Of a stretch of 38,388 bases of DNA, positions 1 to 7,949 are shown piece after piece (the first letter of the stretch is position 1; every line of letters begins with the position of its first letter). Below the pieces are notes generated by a model, which saw only the letters and a program-made list of their open reading frames with translations, had not been told where the DNA came from and did no database searches. The stretch spans positions 1 through 38,388 of the forward strand of contig CANLMN010000036.1 of assembly GCA_947492105.1 (NCBI GenBank), in the 5' to 3' direction. The translations under genes and the position numbers were made by a program. The stretch is from an uncultured Aquimarina sp. Its GTDB lineage: Bacteria > Bacteroidota > Bacteroidia > Flavobacteriales > Flavobacteriaceae.

Positions 1-153
1 AAAAAGCCTGGAAAAAAACCTTGGAATCTCTTCCGTAGAAAAAAGGCAGTTGCCGAAATTCGATTCGAGAATCATGGGTCACAAGCCGATAGTTTGTTTA
101 CGATTGTATTGGAACGGAAAAAAAGTTTGTGGCAAAGAATTTCTGGACGTTAA
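1..153 (+). CDS. C-terminal end of an unidentified protein (partial)
   Basis: An open frame enters from the left edge and ends at TAA 151-153, giving 50 residues that finish in KSLWQRISGR. The tail is strongly basic, with a KKPGKK stretch at its start and RRKK at residues 13-16. I do not recognise a family. The gene points toward tRNA-Asn on the other strand. Only the end is visible, so a chance open frame cannot be excluded. Confidence 0.45.
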   Translation, partial: KKPGKKPWNLFRRKKAVAEIRFENHGSQADSLFTIVLERKKSLWQRISGR

Positions 154-305
154 TGGATAATTAGATCTACTAATGTTATTCTAAGACACTCCCTTTCTCA
201 TGTTTGAAATAGTCATTCCTATCAATTTTAACCACTCTAAACTGTTACTACTTTATCTAATTGAATACTTTAAAGCGCAGTTATCGTTTGTTAAAGTGCG
301 CCTGT

Positions 306-327
306 TGTGTTCAAAATGTGTTCAAAA
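306..327. repeat. tandem 11-bp repeat beside tRNA-Asn
   Basis: TGTGTTCAAAA occurs twice head to tail at 306-316 and 317-327, about 60 bp from the 3' end of the tRNA-Asn gene. Tandem short repeats beside a tRNA 3' end resemble integrase arm-binding sites at attachment regions, but no integrase gene is visible. The rest of 154-343 holds no gene I can support. Confidence 0.4.
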
Positions 328-343
328 ACCTTTTTAAATGAAA

Positions 344-379
344 AAAGAGCTACATCTTTTGGATGTAACTCTTTGATTT
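344..379 (-). terminator. hairpin downstream of tRNA-Asn, possibly bidirectional
   Basis: The arms at 344-356 and 362-374 (13 nt, one mismatch) are separated by a TTTTG loop. T-rich sequence lies on both sides: A-run 341-346 read on the minus strand, and GATTTTT on the plus strand. It would end the tRNA-Asn transcript and could also stop readthrough from the left-edge gene. Confidence 0.6.
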
Positions 380-385
380 TTAAAG

Positions 386-459
386 CTCCTCTTCTTGGGC
401 TCGAACCAAGGACCCTCTGATTAACAGTCAGATGCTCTAACCAACTGAGCTAAAGAGGA
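386..459 (-). tRNA. tRNA-Asn (anticodon GTT)
   Basis: On the minus strand this is a 74-nt cloverleaf. The acceptor stem TCCTCTT (459-453) pairs with AAGAGGA (393-387), and the discriminator is G at 386. The D loop contains AGCTCAGTTGGTTAGAGC, the anticodon arm is CTGACTGTTAATCAG with GTT, and the T arm contains GGTTCGAGCC. CCA is not encoded. Confidence 0.97.
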
Positions 460-557
460 ATGCTCTTTGACAAATTAGAAAATGTTTTTCTCTTTTGCGA
501 GTGCAAATATAAGACTATTTTTAGTTTCTCAAAACATTTTTCACTTTTTTTTCAAAA

Positions 558-1913
558 TTATTTAGTCAACAGTTTATAAATGTCGTTTCCGTTGGCAAAT
601 ACTAGAAGTACTAAGAGAATTACAAAGCCTACTAATTGCGCATATTCCATGAACTTATCATTAGGTTTACGGCCTGTAATCATTTCGTATAACAAGAACA
701 TTACATGCCCACCATCTAATGCTGGTATAGGGAGAATATTCATAAATGCAAGAATGATAGAAATAAATGCTGTTGTACTCCAAAAGGTCTGCCAATCCCA
801 CGCATCTGGAAAAAGCCCTCCAATAGCTCCAAAACCTCCTACACCTTTGTATGCACCTGTACTTGGGTTAAAAATCTTTTTCATTTGCTTGACATAGCTG
901 CCAAGTATAGAGGTTCCTTTATTAATTCCAGCAGGAATAGCTTCAAAAAAGGAGTATTCTATCTTATTGATCTTTAACAAACCTCTTTCTTCTAATTCTT
1001 TGAATTGTAATCCACCTAGGTGTATCCCTAGTTTACCTTCTTCAGAAATTTTTAGAACAAAATCTTTTGTTGAGCCATCAAGTCTTTTTACTTGTATTGC
1101 AGCATTACCATTTTTGTTTGTATCGAGCAAAGGCGTGATCTCGTCAAAATAACGGACTTTCTGACCATTGAATGCAATGATTTCATCTCCTTTTAGGAGG
1201 CCTAGATTTTTATTAGGAGAATCATCGGCAACTTCTTTTACAACAAAAGGATGTCTAAACGTTAGAAAAGAGGTTTTCTCATCCATTTCCAAGAGTTTTT
1301 CAATAAAATCTATCGGAATCTGTTGTTGGATCTGCTGTCCATTTCTCATAATGGTCATGGTATTGCCATTAATAATTTCCAAAGGTAGTTTACTGAAACG
1401 CTCTATGGGTTCTCCATCGATGGCAATAATATTATCTCCAGTTTGTATTCCTAATTTTTTTCCTATTTCTGGGTGTGCAACATGGATGCCATCTTTGAGG
1501 CTGTCAGCCTTGATGTATTGATCTCCATAAGCATAGGATAATCCTGTGTAGATGATGATTGCTAGCACAAAATTTACAGTAACACCACCAAGCATAATAA
1601 TCAAACGTTGCCATGCTGGTTTTGATCGGAATTCCCATGGTTGTGGTGGTCCTGCCATCTGCTCTTTATCCATACTCTCATCGATCATTCCAGCTATTTT
1701 TACATAACCTCCTAGCGGTAACCAACCGATACCATAAACGGTTTCGCCAATTTTTTTCTTGAATAAAGAAAATTTGACATCAAAAAAGAGATAGAATTTT
1801 TCTACTCTGGTTTTGAAAAGTTTGGCAGGGATAAAATGTCCCAACTCATGTAAAATAATCAAAAAGGATAAGCTCAATAATAATTGTATGGCTTTTATAA
1901 AAAACGGACTCAT
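558..1913 (-). CDS. rseP: RIP metalloprotease RseP (site-2 protease)
   Basis: Inner-membrane zinc protease that cuts transmembrane segments, classically anti-sigma factors and leftover signal peptides. With the start at 1913 it has 451 residues. The zinc site HELGH is at residues 22-26 in the first membrane helix. PDZ-like sequence fills the middle, and the second catalytic motif LDGGH is at about 399-403 in a late helix. An in-frame ATG at 1964 would add 17 residues. I chose 1913 because the protein then opens directly with the hydrophobic helix that carries HELGH, as in related proteins. It is divergent from the SCO gene, with both promoters in the roughly 150-bp gap. The family assignment is secure; the exact start is inferred. 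Confidence 0.95.
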   Translation of the reverse strand: MSPFFIKAIQLLLSLSFLIILHELGHFIPAKLFKTRVEKFYLFFDVKFSLFKKKIGETVYGIGWLPLGGYVKIAGMIDESMDKEQMAGPPQPWEFRSKPAWQRLIIMLGGVTVNFVLAIIIYTGLSYAYGDQYIKADSLKDGIHVAHPEIGKKLGIQTGDNIIAIDGEPIERFSKLPLEIINGNTMTIMRNGQQIQQQIPIDFIEKLLEMDEKTSFLTFRHPFVVKEVADDSPNKNLGLLKGDEIIAFNGQKVRYFDEITPLLDTNKNGNAAIQVKRLDGSTKDFVLKISEEGKLGIHLGGLQFKELEERGLLKINKIEYSFFEAIPAGINKGTSILGSYVKQMKKIFNPSTGAYKGVGGFGAIGGLFPDAWDWQTFWSTTAFISIILAFMNILPIPALDGGHVMFLLYEMITGRKPNDKFMEYAQLVGFVILLVLLVFANGNDIYKLLTK

Positions 1914-2071
1914 GTGTTTGTTTTCAAAATTTTGTCTCGCAAAAGTAATCTTTTCAAAGGGCATATAAAAAGAAAAGCGATTAGGTGCTTGCTATTTTAT
2001 GTTTTTTTAGGGAAATAAACAGCTCACAAAATTATCAAATCTTGTAATTTTACATCAAATAGTGCAAACTC

Positions 2072-2743
2072 ATGTTACAGTTCTTTTCTAAATATAAATT
2101 CTTTGCGATCGTATTATCGGTATTATCGGTGATGATCATTTCTATTATTTATAGTATCCTCAAACCAAAGCCAGTTTTGCCGATATATAATCCAGAACAT
2201 ATAGACAGTGTACTTGTGGATAGTACGGTGCAATATGTCCGGAAGTATCATACTATAGCTGATTTTGAGTTGCAGAATCAAAACGGAAAAACCATTACGC
2301 AAACTGATTACAAAGACAAAATCTATGTGGCTGATTTTTTCTTTACTACCTGTCAAACTATTTGCCCTATTATGACAGATCATATGGTGCAAATCCAACA
2401 AGAACTCAAAAATGATCAGGATGTACTCTTGCTCTCACATACTGTCTTGCCTAATGCGGATAGCGTACCGCAACTCAAAAAATATGCGCTCGAGAAGGGG
2501 GTCAATGATCGCAAATGGAATTTGGTTACGGGCAATAAAAAAGCGCTCTATGATTTGGCAAGAAAATCCTACCTCGTTGCAAAATCTAATGGCGATGGTG
2601 GGCCATACGATATGATCCATACAGAAAATTTTGTATTGGTAGATAAAAAAAGACAAATTCGAGGCTTCTATGACGGTACGGATTCAGAAGCTATACAAAA
2701 ATTGCTCTCTGATATTTCTATTCTAAAAAAAGAAGATGAATAG
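2072..2743 (+). CDS. SCO1/SenC family copper chaperone
   Basis: Membrane-anchored thioredoxin-fold protein that helps insert copper into the CuA site of cytochrome c oxidase. It has 223 residues. A single N-terminal membrane anchor (about 10-30) is followed by the copper-binding CxxxC motif C94-QTI-C98 in the segment FFFTTCQTICP, and the conserved distal histidine is H183 in MIHTENF. These are the three expected copper ligands. The usual oxidase-assembly neighbours (DUF420, cytochrome oxidase subunits) are not visible; feoA follows 96 bp downstream behind its own probable promoter. Confidence 0.93.
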   Translation: MLQFFSKYKFFAIVLSVLSVMIISIIYSILKPKPVLPIYNPEHIDSVLVDSTVQYVRKYHTIADFELQNQNGKTITQTDYKDKIYVADFFFTTCQTICPIMTDHMVQIQQELKNDQDVLLLSHTVLPNADSVPQLKKYALEKGVNDRKWNLVTGNKKALYDLARKSYLVAKSNGDGGPYDMIHTENFVLVDKKRQIRGFYDGTDSEAIQKLLSDISILKKEDE

Positions 2744-2804
2744 GGTAGTAGCGACTTAGTGGTACTTTTCTTAACCTTTATTTCCATACTCAATATTTTT
2801 ACAG

Positions 2805-2827
2805 TACTTTTGTCTAGATTCAATCTA
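2805..2827 (+). promoter_or_regulatory. candidate feoAB promoter -7 box with overlapping palindrome
   Basis: TACTTTTG at 2805-2812 fits the Bacteroidota -7 consensus TAnnTTTG. Just downstream, TAGATT-C-AATCTA (2815-2827) is a perfect 6+6 palindrome placed where transcription would begin, 12 bp before the feoA ATG. No clear TTG -33 box is seen. A repressor site at this position would suit iron-dependent control by a DtxR- or Fur-type protein, which is inference. Confidence 0.42.
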
Positions 2828-2839
2828 AATAAGGATATA

Positions 2840-3061
2840 ATGACAATCGCAGAGCTGAAAAGAGGTCAAAAAGCAATGATTAAAGCCATTTCTACGGATA
2901 TGATCCCTCTCAAACTGCTAGAAATGGGCTGTTTGCCTGGTAATGAAGTGGAATTACTACAAACTGCTCCTTTTGAGTGTCCAATGTATCTTAATGTGAA
3001 TGGTAGTCATTTGGCAATCCGAAAAGAAACGGCTGCACAGATCGAAATAGAAATGCTTTAA
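2840..3061 (+). CDS. feoA: FeoA family ferrous iron transport protein
   Basis: Small SH3-like cytoplasmic protein that supports FeoB-mediated Fe(II) uptake. It has 73 residues starting MTIAELKRGQ and keeps the family pattern: LKRGQKAMI near the start, LLEMGCLPGNEVELL in the middle, and LAIRKETAAQIEIE at the end. The frame is open upstream to 2759, but that extension contains the promoter and palindrome, so the ATG at 2840 is preferred. feoB begins 26 bp after its stop, so the two are probably co-transcribed. Confidence 0.92.
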   Translation: MTIAELKRGQKAMIKAISTDMIPLKLLEMGCLPGNEVELLQTAPFECPMYLNVNGSHLAIRKETAAQIEIEML

Positions 3062-3087
3062 TCAGCCTCATTGTCCAATGTATTTTT

Positions 3088-5184
3088 ATGGCAAAACAAA
3101 TCAATGTCGCCCTTATTGGCAACCCTAATACTGGAAAAACATCCGTTTTTAATTTACTTACAGGCCTTAACCAGCAGGTGGGGAATTATCCCGGAATTAC
3201 TGTAGAAAAAAAACAAGGCGTCTGCAAACTCCCTCGCGGAATTAAAGCGCATATTCTAGACTTGCCTGGCACGTATAGTCTCAATGCCTCTTCTTTGGAT
3301 GAAAATGTGGCAATAGAGGTTCTTTCTAACAAAAATGACAAAGATTTTCCGGATGTTGCAGTGGTGGTTAGTGATGTCGAAAATTTAAAAAGAAACCTAC
3401 TGCTCTATACCCAAATAAAGGATTTGGAAATCCCTACTATATTAGTTATTAATATGGCAGATCGGATGAAGCAAAGAGGGATTTCTATTGATATACCGCT
3501 TCTAGAAAAGACATTAAAAACCAAAATAGCCTTGGTGAGTGCTCGCAAAAATCAAGGTGTCGAGCAGCTCAAAGAGTTGATTATAGATTACAAAAAGCTC
3601 TCTACAAAACCTTGTTTAGATGCTTTTAGTTTTGATCCAGATTACTTCCTGCGACTGCAAAAGGCATTCCCTGGTCAATCTGTTTATAAACTGTGGTTGG
3701 TTATTACTCAGGATGTCAATTTTGGCAAAGTCTCACGTAATGGCGTTCCAGATACGACAGATTTTCAAACAAAATCTAAGAGCGACCTCAAAAGATTACA
3801 GCAAAAAGAGACAATTAAACGCTACCAATTCATTAATCAAACGCTCAAACAAGCAATGATGGTTGATGAGAATGCAGCCAAAGGGCTTCGTAGCTCGTTG
3901 GATCGTGTATTGACACACAAAATTTGGGGGTATGTCATCTTTTTTGCAATTCTTACATTGATTTTTCAAGTGATATATGACTGGTCTAGTTATCCCATGG
4001 ATTTGATTGACGCAGCTTTTGCCTCGCTTAGTGAATTTACCAAAAATAGTTTGCCCTCTGGGGCATTTACCAACTTACTCGCAGAAGGGATTATTCCAGG
4101 ATTGGGAGGTATTGTTATTTTCATTCCACAAATCGCATTCTTATTTTTGTTTATTTCTATATTAGAAGAGACGGGTTACATGAGTCGTGTGGTATTTTTG
4201 ATGGATCGTGTCATGCGCCGTTTTGGTCTCAGCGGCAAGAGTATTGTACCGTTGATTTCGGGTACTGCTTGTGCAATTCCCGCAGTTATGGCTACTCGTA
4301 ATATAGAGAATTGGAAGGAACGTCTCATTACTATTCTAGTAGTACCTTTTACTACATGTTCTGCGAGATTACCTGTTTATCTCATCATTATTGCCTTGGT
4401 TATTCCGGATCAGCGGATAGGAGGGGTATTCAATTATCAAGGGCTTACATTAATGGCGCTTTATCTCTTAGGTTTTTTGATCGCAATTGGTTCTGCTTGG
4501 GTTCTTAATAAAATACTAAAAACGAAATCCAAGGCCTTCTTTGTGGTCGAGATGCCTAATTATAAGCTTCCGTTATTCAAAAATGTAGCAATTAATGTGA
4601 TTGAAAAAACCAAAGCTTTTGTGTTTGGTGCCGGAAAGATCATTTTGGCTATTTCGATTGTCCTTTGGGTACTCGCTAGTAATGGGGCTGGAGCTTCTTT
4701 TAATCAAGCAGAAGCGCATGTAAAACAAACGCAACCAGAGCTTACAGGGGATGCGTTGACTACGGCTGTGGCTTCTCAGAAATTAAAACACTCGTATATC
4801 GGTTATATGGGAAAAGCCATCGAACCACTGGTTGCTCCATTGGGGTATGATTGGAAAATTGGAATCGCTATCATTAGTTCATTTGCTGCGCGAGAGGTTT
4901 TTGTAGGTACATTGGCGACTATCTACAGTGTGGGTAGCGAAGAAGAGGAGACAATTCGCAACCGCATGAAGAGCGAAATCAATCCTGCTTCTGGATTGCC
5001 GTTATTCAATCTGGCCAGCGGAATTTCGTTATTATTATTTTATGCCTTTGCTATGCAATGTGTGAGCACGATAGCAATTGTCAAAAAAGAAACGAATGGT
5101 TGGAAATGGCCGCTAATACAACTGGTAGTTATGTCTGGTTTTGCCTATATAGTTGCGTTATTGGCTTATCAAATTTTAAAATAG
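3088..5184 (+). CDS. feoB: Ferrous iron transport protein FeoB
   Basis: Inner-membrane Fe(II) permease with a cytoplasmic GTPase domain, 698 residues. The GTPase motifs are in order: G1 GNPNTGKT (11-18), G3 DLPG (58-61), G4 NMAD (122-125), and a G5-like SARK at about 150. A variable helical region of about 100 residues precedes the membrane part, which contains the two Gate repeats with the conserved cysteine in SGTACAIPA and the second repeat with SSFAAREVFVG. Length and order match full-length FeoB. It lies in feoA-feoB-(folded element)-small Cys peptide order, a typical feo layout. Confidence 0.97.
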   Translation: MAKQINVALIGNPNTGKTSVFNLLTGLNQQVGNYPGITVEKKQGVCKLPRGIKAHILDLPGTYSLNASSLDENVAIEVLSNKNDKDFPDVAVVVSDVENLKRNLLLYTQIKDLEIPTILVINMADRMKQRGISIDIPLLEKTLKTKIALVSARKNQGVEQLKELIIDYKKLSTKPCLDAFSFDPDYFLRLQKAFPGQSVYKLWLVITQDVNFGKVSRNGVPDTTDFQTKSKSDLKRLQQKETIKRYQFINQTLKQAMMVDENAAKGLRSSLDRVLTHKIWGYVIFFAILTLIFQVIYDWSSYPMDLIDAAFASLSEFTKNSLPSGAFTNLLAEGIIPGLGGIVIFIPQIAFLFLFISILEETGYMSRVVFLMDRVMRRFGLSGKSIVPLISGTACAIPAVMATRNIENWKERLITILVVPFTTCSARLPVYLIIIALVIPDQRIGGVFNYQGLTLMALYLLGFLIAIGSAWVLNKILKTKSKAFFVVEMPNYKLPLFKNVAINVIEKTKAFVFGAGKIILAISIVLWVLASNGAGASFNQAEAHVKQTQPELTGDALTTAVASQKLKHSYIGYMGKAIEPLVAPLGYDWKIGIAIISSFAAREVFVGTLATIYSVGSEEEETIRNRMKSEINPASGLPLFNLASGISLLLFYAFAMQCVSTIAIVKKETNGWKWPLIQLVVMSGFAYIVALLAYQILK

Positions 5185-5207
5185 AAATAGAAAATTGTAT
5201 ATTCATG

Positions 5208-5282
5208 GCGTCCGAGCGGGCTATACGTTCCAATTCCATAATGCTATCGCATCTATGGGATTTCTACTGCTATCCCTGACGC
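5208..5282. ncRNA. 75-nt structured element between feoB and the Cys-rich peptide
   Basis: The outer arms GCGTC (5208-5212) and GACGC (5278-5282) pair perfectly. Inside, AATTCCATA pairs with TATGGGATT (one G-U), capped by ATGC-TATC-GCAT, giving about 13 stacked pairs with one bulged base. The stretches outside the inner hairpin (CGAGCGGGCTATACGTT and TCTACTGCTATCCCT) look conserved in style. I have the impression of similar short elements with a variable central hairpin in other flavobacterial genomes, but I know no named family. A 24-codon reading frame through it has no other support. Strand and function are unknown: RNA, or a mobile palindromic repeat. Confidence 0.5.
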
Positions 5283-5306
5283 ATTGTTAAAACTAATTAT
5301 GATCCA

Positions 5307-5453
5307 ATGAATGATGTACTTCAAAATATTGCTGTATACCTTACTTTTTTAGGGGCACTAGGTTTTTTGATCAAAAAATTCTTCTGGAAACCCGCTAAAA
5401 TATCAAAAAAAGGAACAAAAGCATGTGATACTGATGGTTGCGGTTGCCATTAA
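5307..5453 (+). CDS. Small FeoB-associated Cys-rich membrane peptide
   Basis: A 48-residue frame starting MNDVLQNIAVY. Residues 8-26 form one membrane helix, followed by a basic stretch KKFFWKPAKISKKG and a cysteine tail CDTDGCGCH (C40, C45, C47, H48). This architecture (short N terminus, one helix, C-terminal Cys cluster) is that of FeoB-associated Cys-rich membrane proteins found after feoB in many bacteria. The start at 5307 is the first ATG in this frame; ATG 5300 runs into a stop at once. It probably belongs to the feo operon and may contact Fe(II) or FeoB, which is inference from position. Confidence 0.78.
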   Translation: MNDVLQNIAVYLTFLGALGFLIKKFFWKPAKISKKGTKACDTDGCGCH

Positions 5454-5522
5454 TTCCTCATTTTTCTTTGGTTATCACACCAGCTTTGGGTGCGCACCTT
5501 AGTGTTTGTGCTGCGTTATTTT

Positions 5523-6449
5523 TTAAATGGTTTTAGAAATAGATTGTTGTTTTTTCTTGGTACTGATCAAATAGACACCGGCAAAAACAAGTATGCTACA
5601 GGCGAGTTTTGCTGTAGTAATTTCTCCCTGATAGCTATTGGCTACAAAATACCCCATCACAGCTACCAAAATCATAGCGATAACAGGTTGGGCATAAATG
5701 TAGCTCCCAGAGGTGGCTGGTCGTACATATTGTAATGCAAAAACGTTAAGAAGATTTGCTAATATGGTTGGAAATATGATGGTGTATATCAATGACATCC
5801 AGTTTTGTGCGCTGAAAACACCAAAATCAGTTGCTATTAATTGTGGGGTGCCTATGGGGAGGGCAAAAAGAAAACCAAACAAAAAGACCCAACTGATAAT
5901 TGTAAACACTTGGTACTTTTGTAAGAGTGGTTTTACGAGTACCAAATACAACGCAAAAGAAGTTGCACTACCACCAATGATGATGTTTCCCAATGCTGTA
6001 GCTCTATTGTTATTATCCTTTGCACTGAGATAAGTAAGAAGAATAGCACCCAAAGCACCCAAAAATATCCCTAACATCCGTTGCTTAGTAATAGGTTCTT
6101 TGAGAATATAAGCACCAAAAATCAATGTAAGCAGTGGCGTAGCTGTCATGATAATTGAGGCATCCACAGGGGATGTGAGATTGAGCCCATTCATAGAGCA
6201 CAAAGGATTGATTCCTAATCCAAAAATTCCACAGAGAATGAGTCTAGGCCAATCTTTTTTTGCTATTTTTTCTCGAGTAGTAATAGTGATGAGACTAAAG
6301 AAAAATGCTGCTCCACCAATCCGGAGAATTGCTAATGCCGAAGGTTCAATTCTATTTGGCATCAGTCCTTTGGCAACCAGATAATTCATTCCGTACATGA
6401 TATTGAGTGCTGCCAAGGCAAGATGTGCTCTGAAGGTTTTAGAAAGCAA
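5523..6449 (-). CDS. EamA/DMT family transporter
   Basis: Inner-membrane drug/metabolite-type exporter of unknown substrate. About 308 residues with roughly ten hydrophobic helices arranged as two EamA repeats (about 10-140 and 155-295). Typical features are NYLVAKG in the first helix, ATPLLTLIFG near the end of repeat one, and AQPVIAMILV in repeat two. No ATG fits: the frame opens with TTG at 6449 (LSKTFRAHLALAALN), and the next Met lies inside helix one, so a TTG start is likely. Its 3' end faces the feo peptide, 69 bp away. Confidence 0.88.
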   Translation of the reverse strand: MLSKTFRAHLALAALNIMYGMNYLVAKGLMPNRIEPSALAILRIGGAAFFFSLITITTREKIAKKDWPRLILCGIFGLGINPLCSMNGLNLTSPVDASIIMTATPLLTLIFGAYILKEPITKQRMLGIFLGALGAILLTYLSAKDNNNRATALGNIIIGGSATSFALYLVLVKPLLQKYQVFTIISWVFLFGFLFALPIGTPQLIATDFGVFSAQNWMSLIYTIIFPTILANLLNVFALQYVRPATSGSYIYAQPVIAMILVAVMGYFVANSYQGEITTAKLACSILVFAGVYLISTKKKQQSISKTI

Positions 6450-6524
6450 AATTGTTTTTTGACCTAAAGAACGTAAAATTTGAGATTGGTATAACCAAGT
6501 GGTTTTAGTTTTTTTAAAATAAAA

Positions 6525-6558
6525 AAAAGCTTAGAGATGTTACTACCTCTAAGCTTTT
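6525..6558 (-). terminator. Rho-independent terminator for the lipoprotein gene at 6600
   Basis: Perfect 12-bp stem AAAAGCTTAGAG (6525-6536) with CTCTAAGCTTTT (6547-6558) and a 10-nt loop. On the minus strand it is followed by a long U run (complement of the A tract 6517-6528). It lies 42 bp beyond the stop of the minus-strand gene at 6600. Confidence 0.85.
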
Positions 6559-6599
6559 CATAAAATTATATTACTACTAATAATTAATATACTCTTGGA

Positions 6600-7949
6600 T
6601 TATCTGTTACGTGGAGCTCCAATTTGAGTTCCTATAGCTTTGATTGTAGGCTGCGTAATTACTGGACAGTTAATGATTGCTCCAGTTGCAGTTAACAAAT
6701 CAGATAATGAATTTGCTAATGGACTTGGGTTCGCATTTCCTCTAAAAGGAATCAATGTTCCGTCAGCCAATAATCTGTTTACTTGATCAAAACTTCTTAA
6801 TATTGGACGATCTGATTCAGGAACAGTAAATTCAGTTACATGTGCATCCCACATTGGTGCGTATCTCTCATCACTAGGATCAATTGGGAATGTATTTGTT
6901 GGATCTTGTACTTGTCTTTCACTCAAAGATGCAGTGTTCAATCCTTGTACTCCTAGACCATCTGTGTCAGTAGTTCTACCATTTGCAGTTGGGCTAAAAG
7001 GTAACATAGATCCTCCTGGGAATAATCCGAATGTTGGTAATTTAGCTAATCTTGGAGCAAATACACCTAATTCGATAGTTGCTGGACCTGGATCAGAAGT
7101 ATCAGTAACGATGTGGAAGTAGTAAGGCTTCCCGTTTTGCCATCCGTCTAACAATTGCATAACAACAGATGCTTGATCAGTAGCTAAGTTAGGGTTTCTC
7201 AAATCATCCTCTTGCTCTGGACCGTTTCCATCTGGGTGTGGAATTCTATCATGGATACCAGTTCTATTTGCTACTAATTGTGCGTTAATTACAACTCCAC
7301 TAGGAAGTACTACGTAAGAAGACCATTTGTCATCAGCAATTGCTCCTGGGTTAGCTTGTGCTGGTGGGAAACCGAACAATAAACCGTCTGCTGGACCTGC
7401 TACCAAAGATCTTTTTGGAGAAAAATCTACTGATCCTTCAAAGATAAGTCTTCCATCACGAGTGAATTTTGCTCGTTGCTCACCTCCAGAACCAATTGAT
7501 GCAGCCATACGTGGAGAGAAAATAACTCCTAATTTTTTTGCCATTGCTTTGTTAGAAGCTTCAGTAATAACGTAATATGCTTTTCTACGTCTTCCTGTAG
7601 GTAAGGTTTCAAAACCTTGAAACATTGGGAATCTAGCAGTTGGTCCTTGTGGTACTTCAGATCGATCAATACGGAAATCAATACCTAATACACTTGGCAA
7701 GAATACGTTTTGATCCTTTGTGAATGTAAGTGCAGGTTTAGCTGCGTTGAATGGTACACCACCATCTCGTTTAATACTAGCCAATAATAATTTTGCTTCT
7801 TTTATTGCTCTAAAAGTTTGAGAAGATTTTGATGCCGCCGTTACCTCTTCTTGGTCTACTGATACAACTTCTGTTTCATCATTGTTACAAGCTGTTAAGC
7901 ATGACATCGCTAGCGCACCTCCTAAAAGGGCTAATTTAAAATTTTTCAT
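6600..7949 (-). CDS. Large unidentified lipoprotein (449 aa)
   Basis: Predicted outer-membrane or cell-envelope lipoprotein. The signal peptide MKNFKLALLGG...MSCLTAC ends at lipobox Cys21, followed by an acidic linker (NNDETE). The mature part is rich in Gly, Pro and Asn, with segments such as YYVITEASNKAMAKKLGV, LIFEGSVDFSPKRSLV and WSSYVVLPSGVVINAQLVAN. Near the end comes the shared-looking segment YAPMWDAHVTEFTVPE. No catalytic motif or family is recognised. A long 5' gap and its own strong terminator argue for a monocistronic unit. The start is the ATG directly before the signal peptide. Confidence 0.85.
   Translation of the reverse strand: MKNFKLALLGGALAMSCLTACNNDETEVVSVDQEEVTAASKSSQTFRAIKEAKLLLASIKRDGGVPFNAAKPALTFTKDQNVFLPSVLGIDFRIDRSEVPQGPTARFPMFQGFETLPTGRRRKAYYVITEASNKAMAKKLGVIFSPRMAASIGSGGEQRAKFTRDGRLIFEGSVDFSPKRSLVAGPADGLLFGFPPAQANPGAIADDKWSSYVVLPSGVVINAQLVANRTGIHDRIPHPDGNGPEQEDDLRNPNLATDQASVVMQLLDGWQNGKPYYFHIVTDTSDPGPATIELGVFAPRLAKLPTFGLFPGGSMLPFSPTANGRTTDTDGLGVQGLNTASLSERQVQDPTNTFPIDPSDERYAPMWDAHVTEFTVPESDRPILRSFDQVNRLLADGTLIPFRGNANPSPLANSLSDLLTATGAIINCPVITQPTIKAIGTQIGAPRNR

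Noticed and set aside
580-1521. Plus-strand open frames across the rseP region
   Set aside because: They are antisense shadows of rseP, which has clear zinc-site motifs and full family length.
5205-5279. Short frame MASERAIRSNS... after feoB
   Set aside because: It coincides with the folded element 5208-5282; the RNA/DNA structure explains the sequence better.
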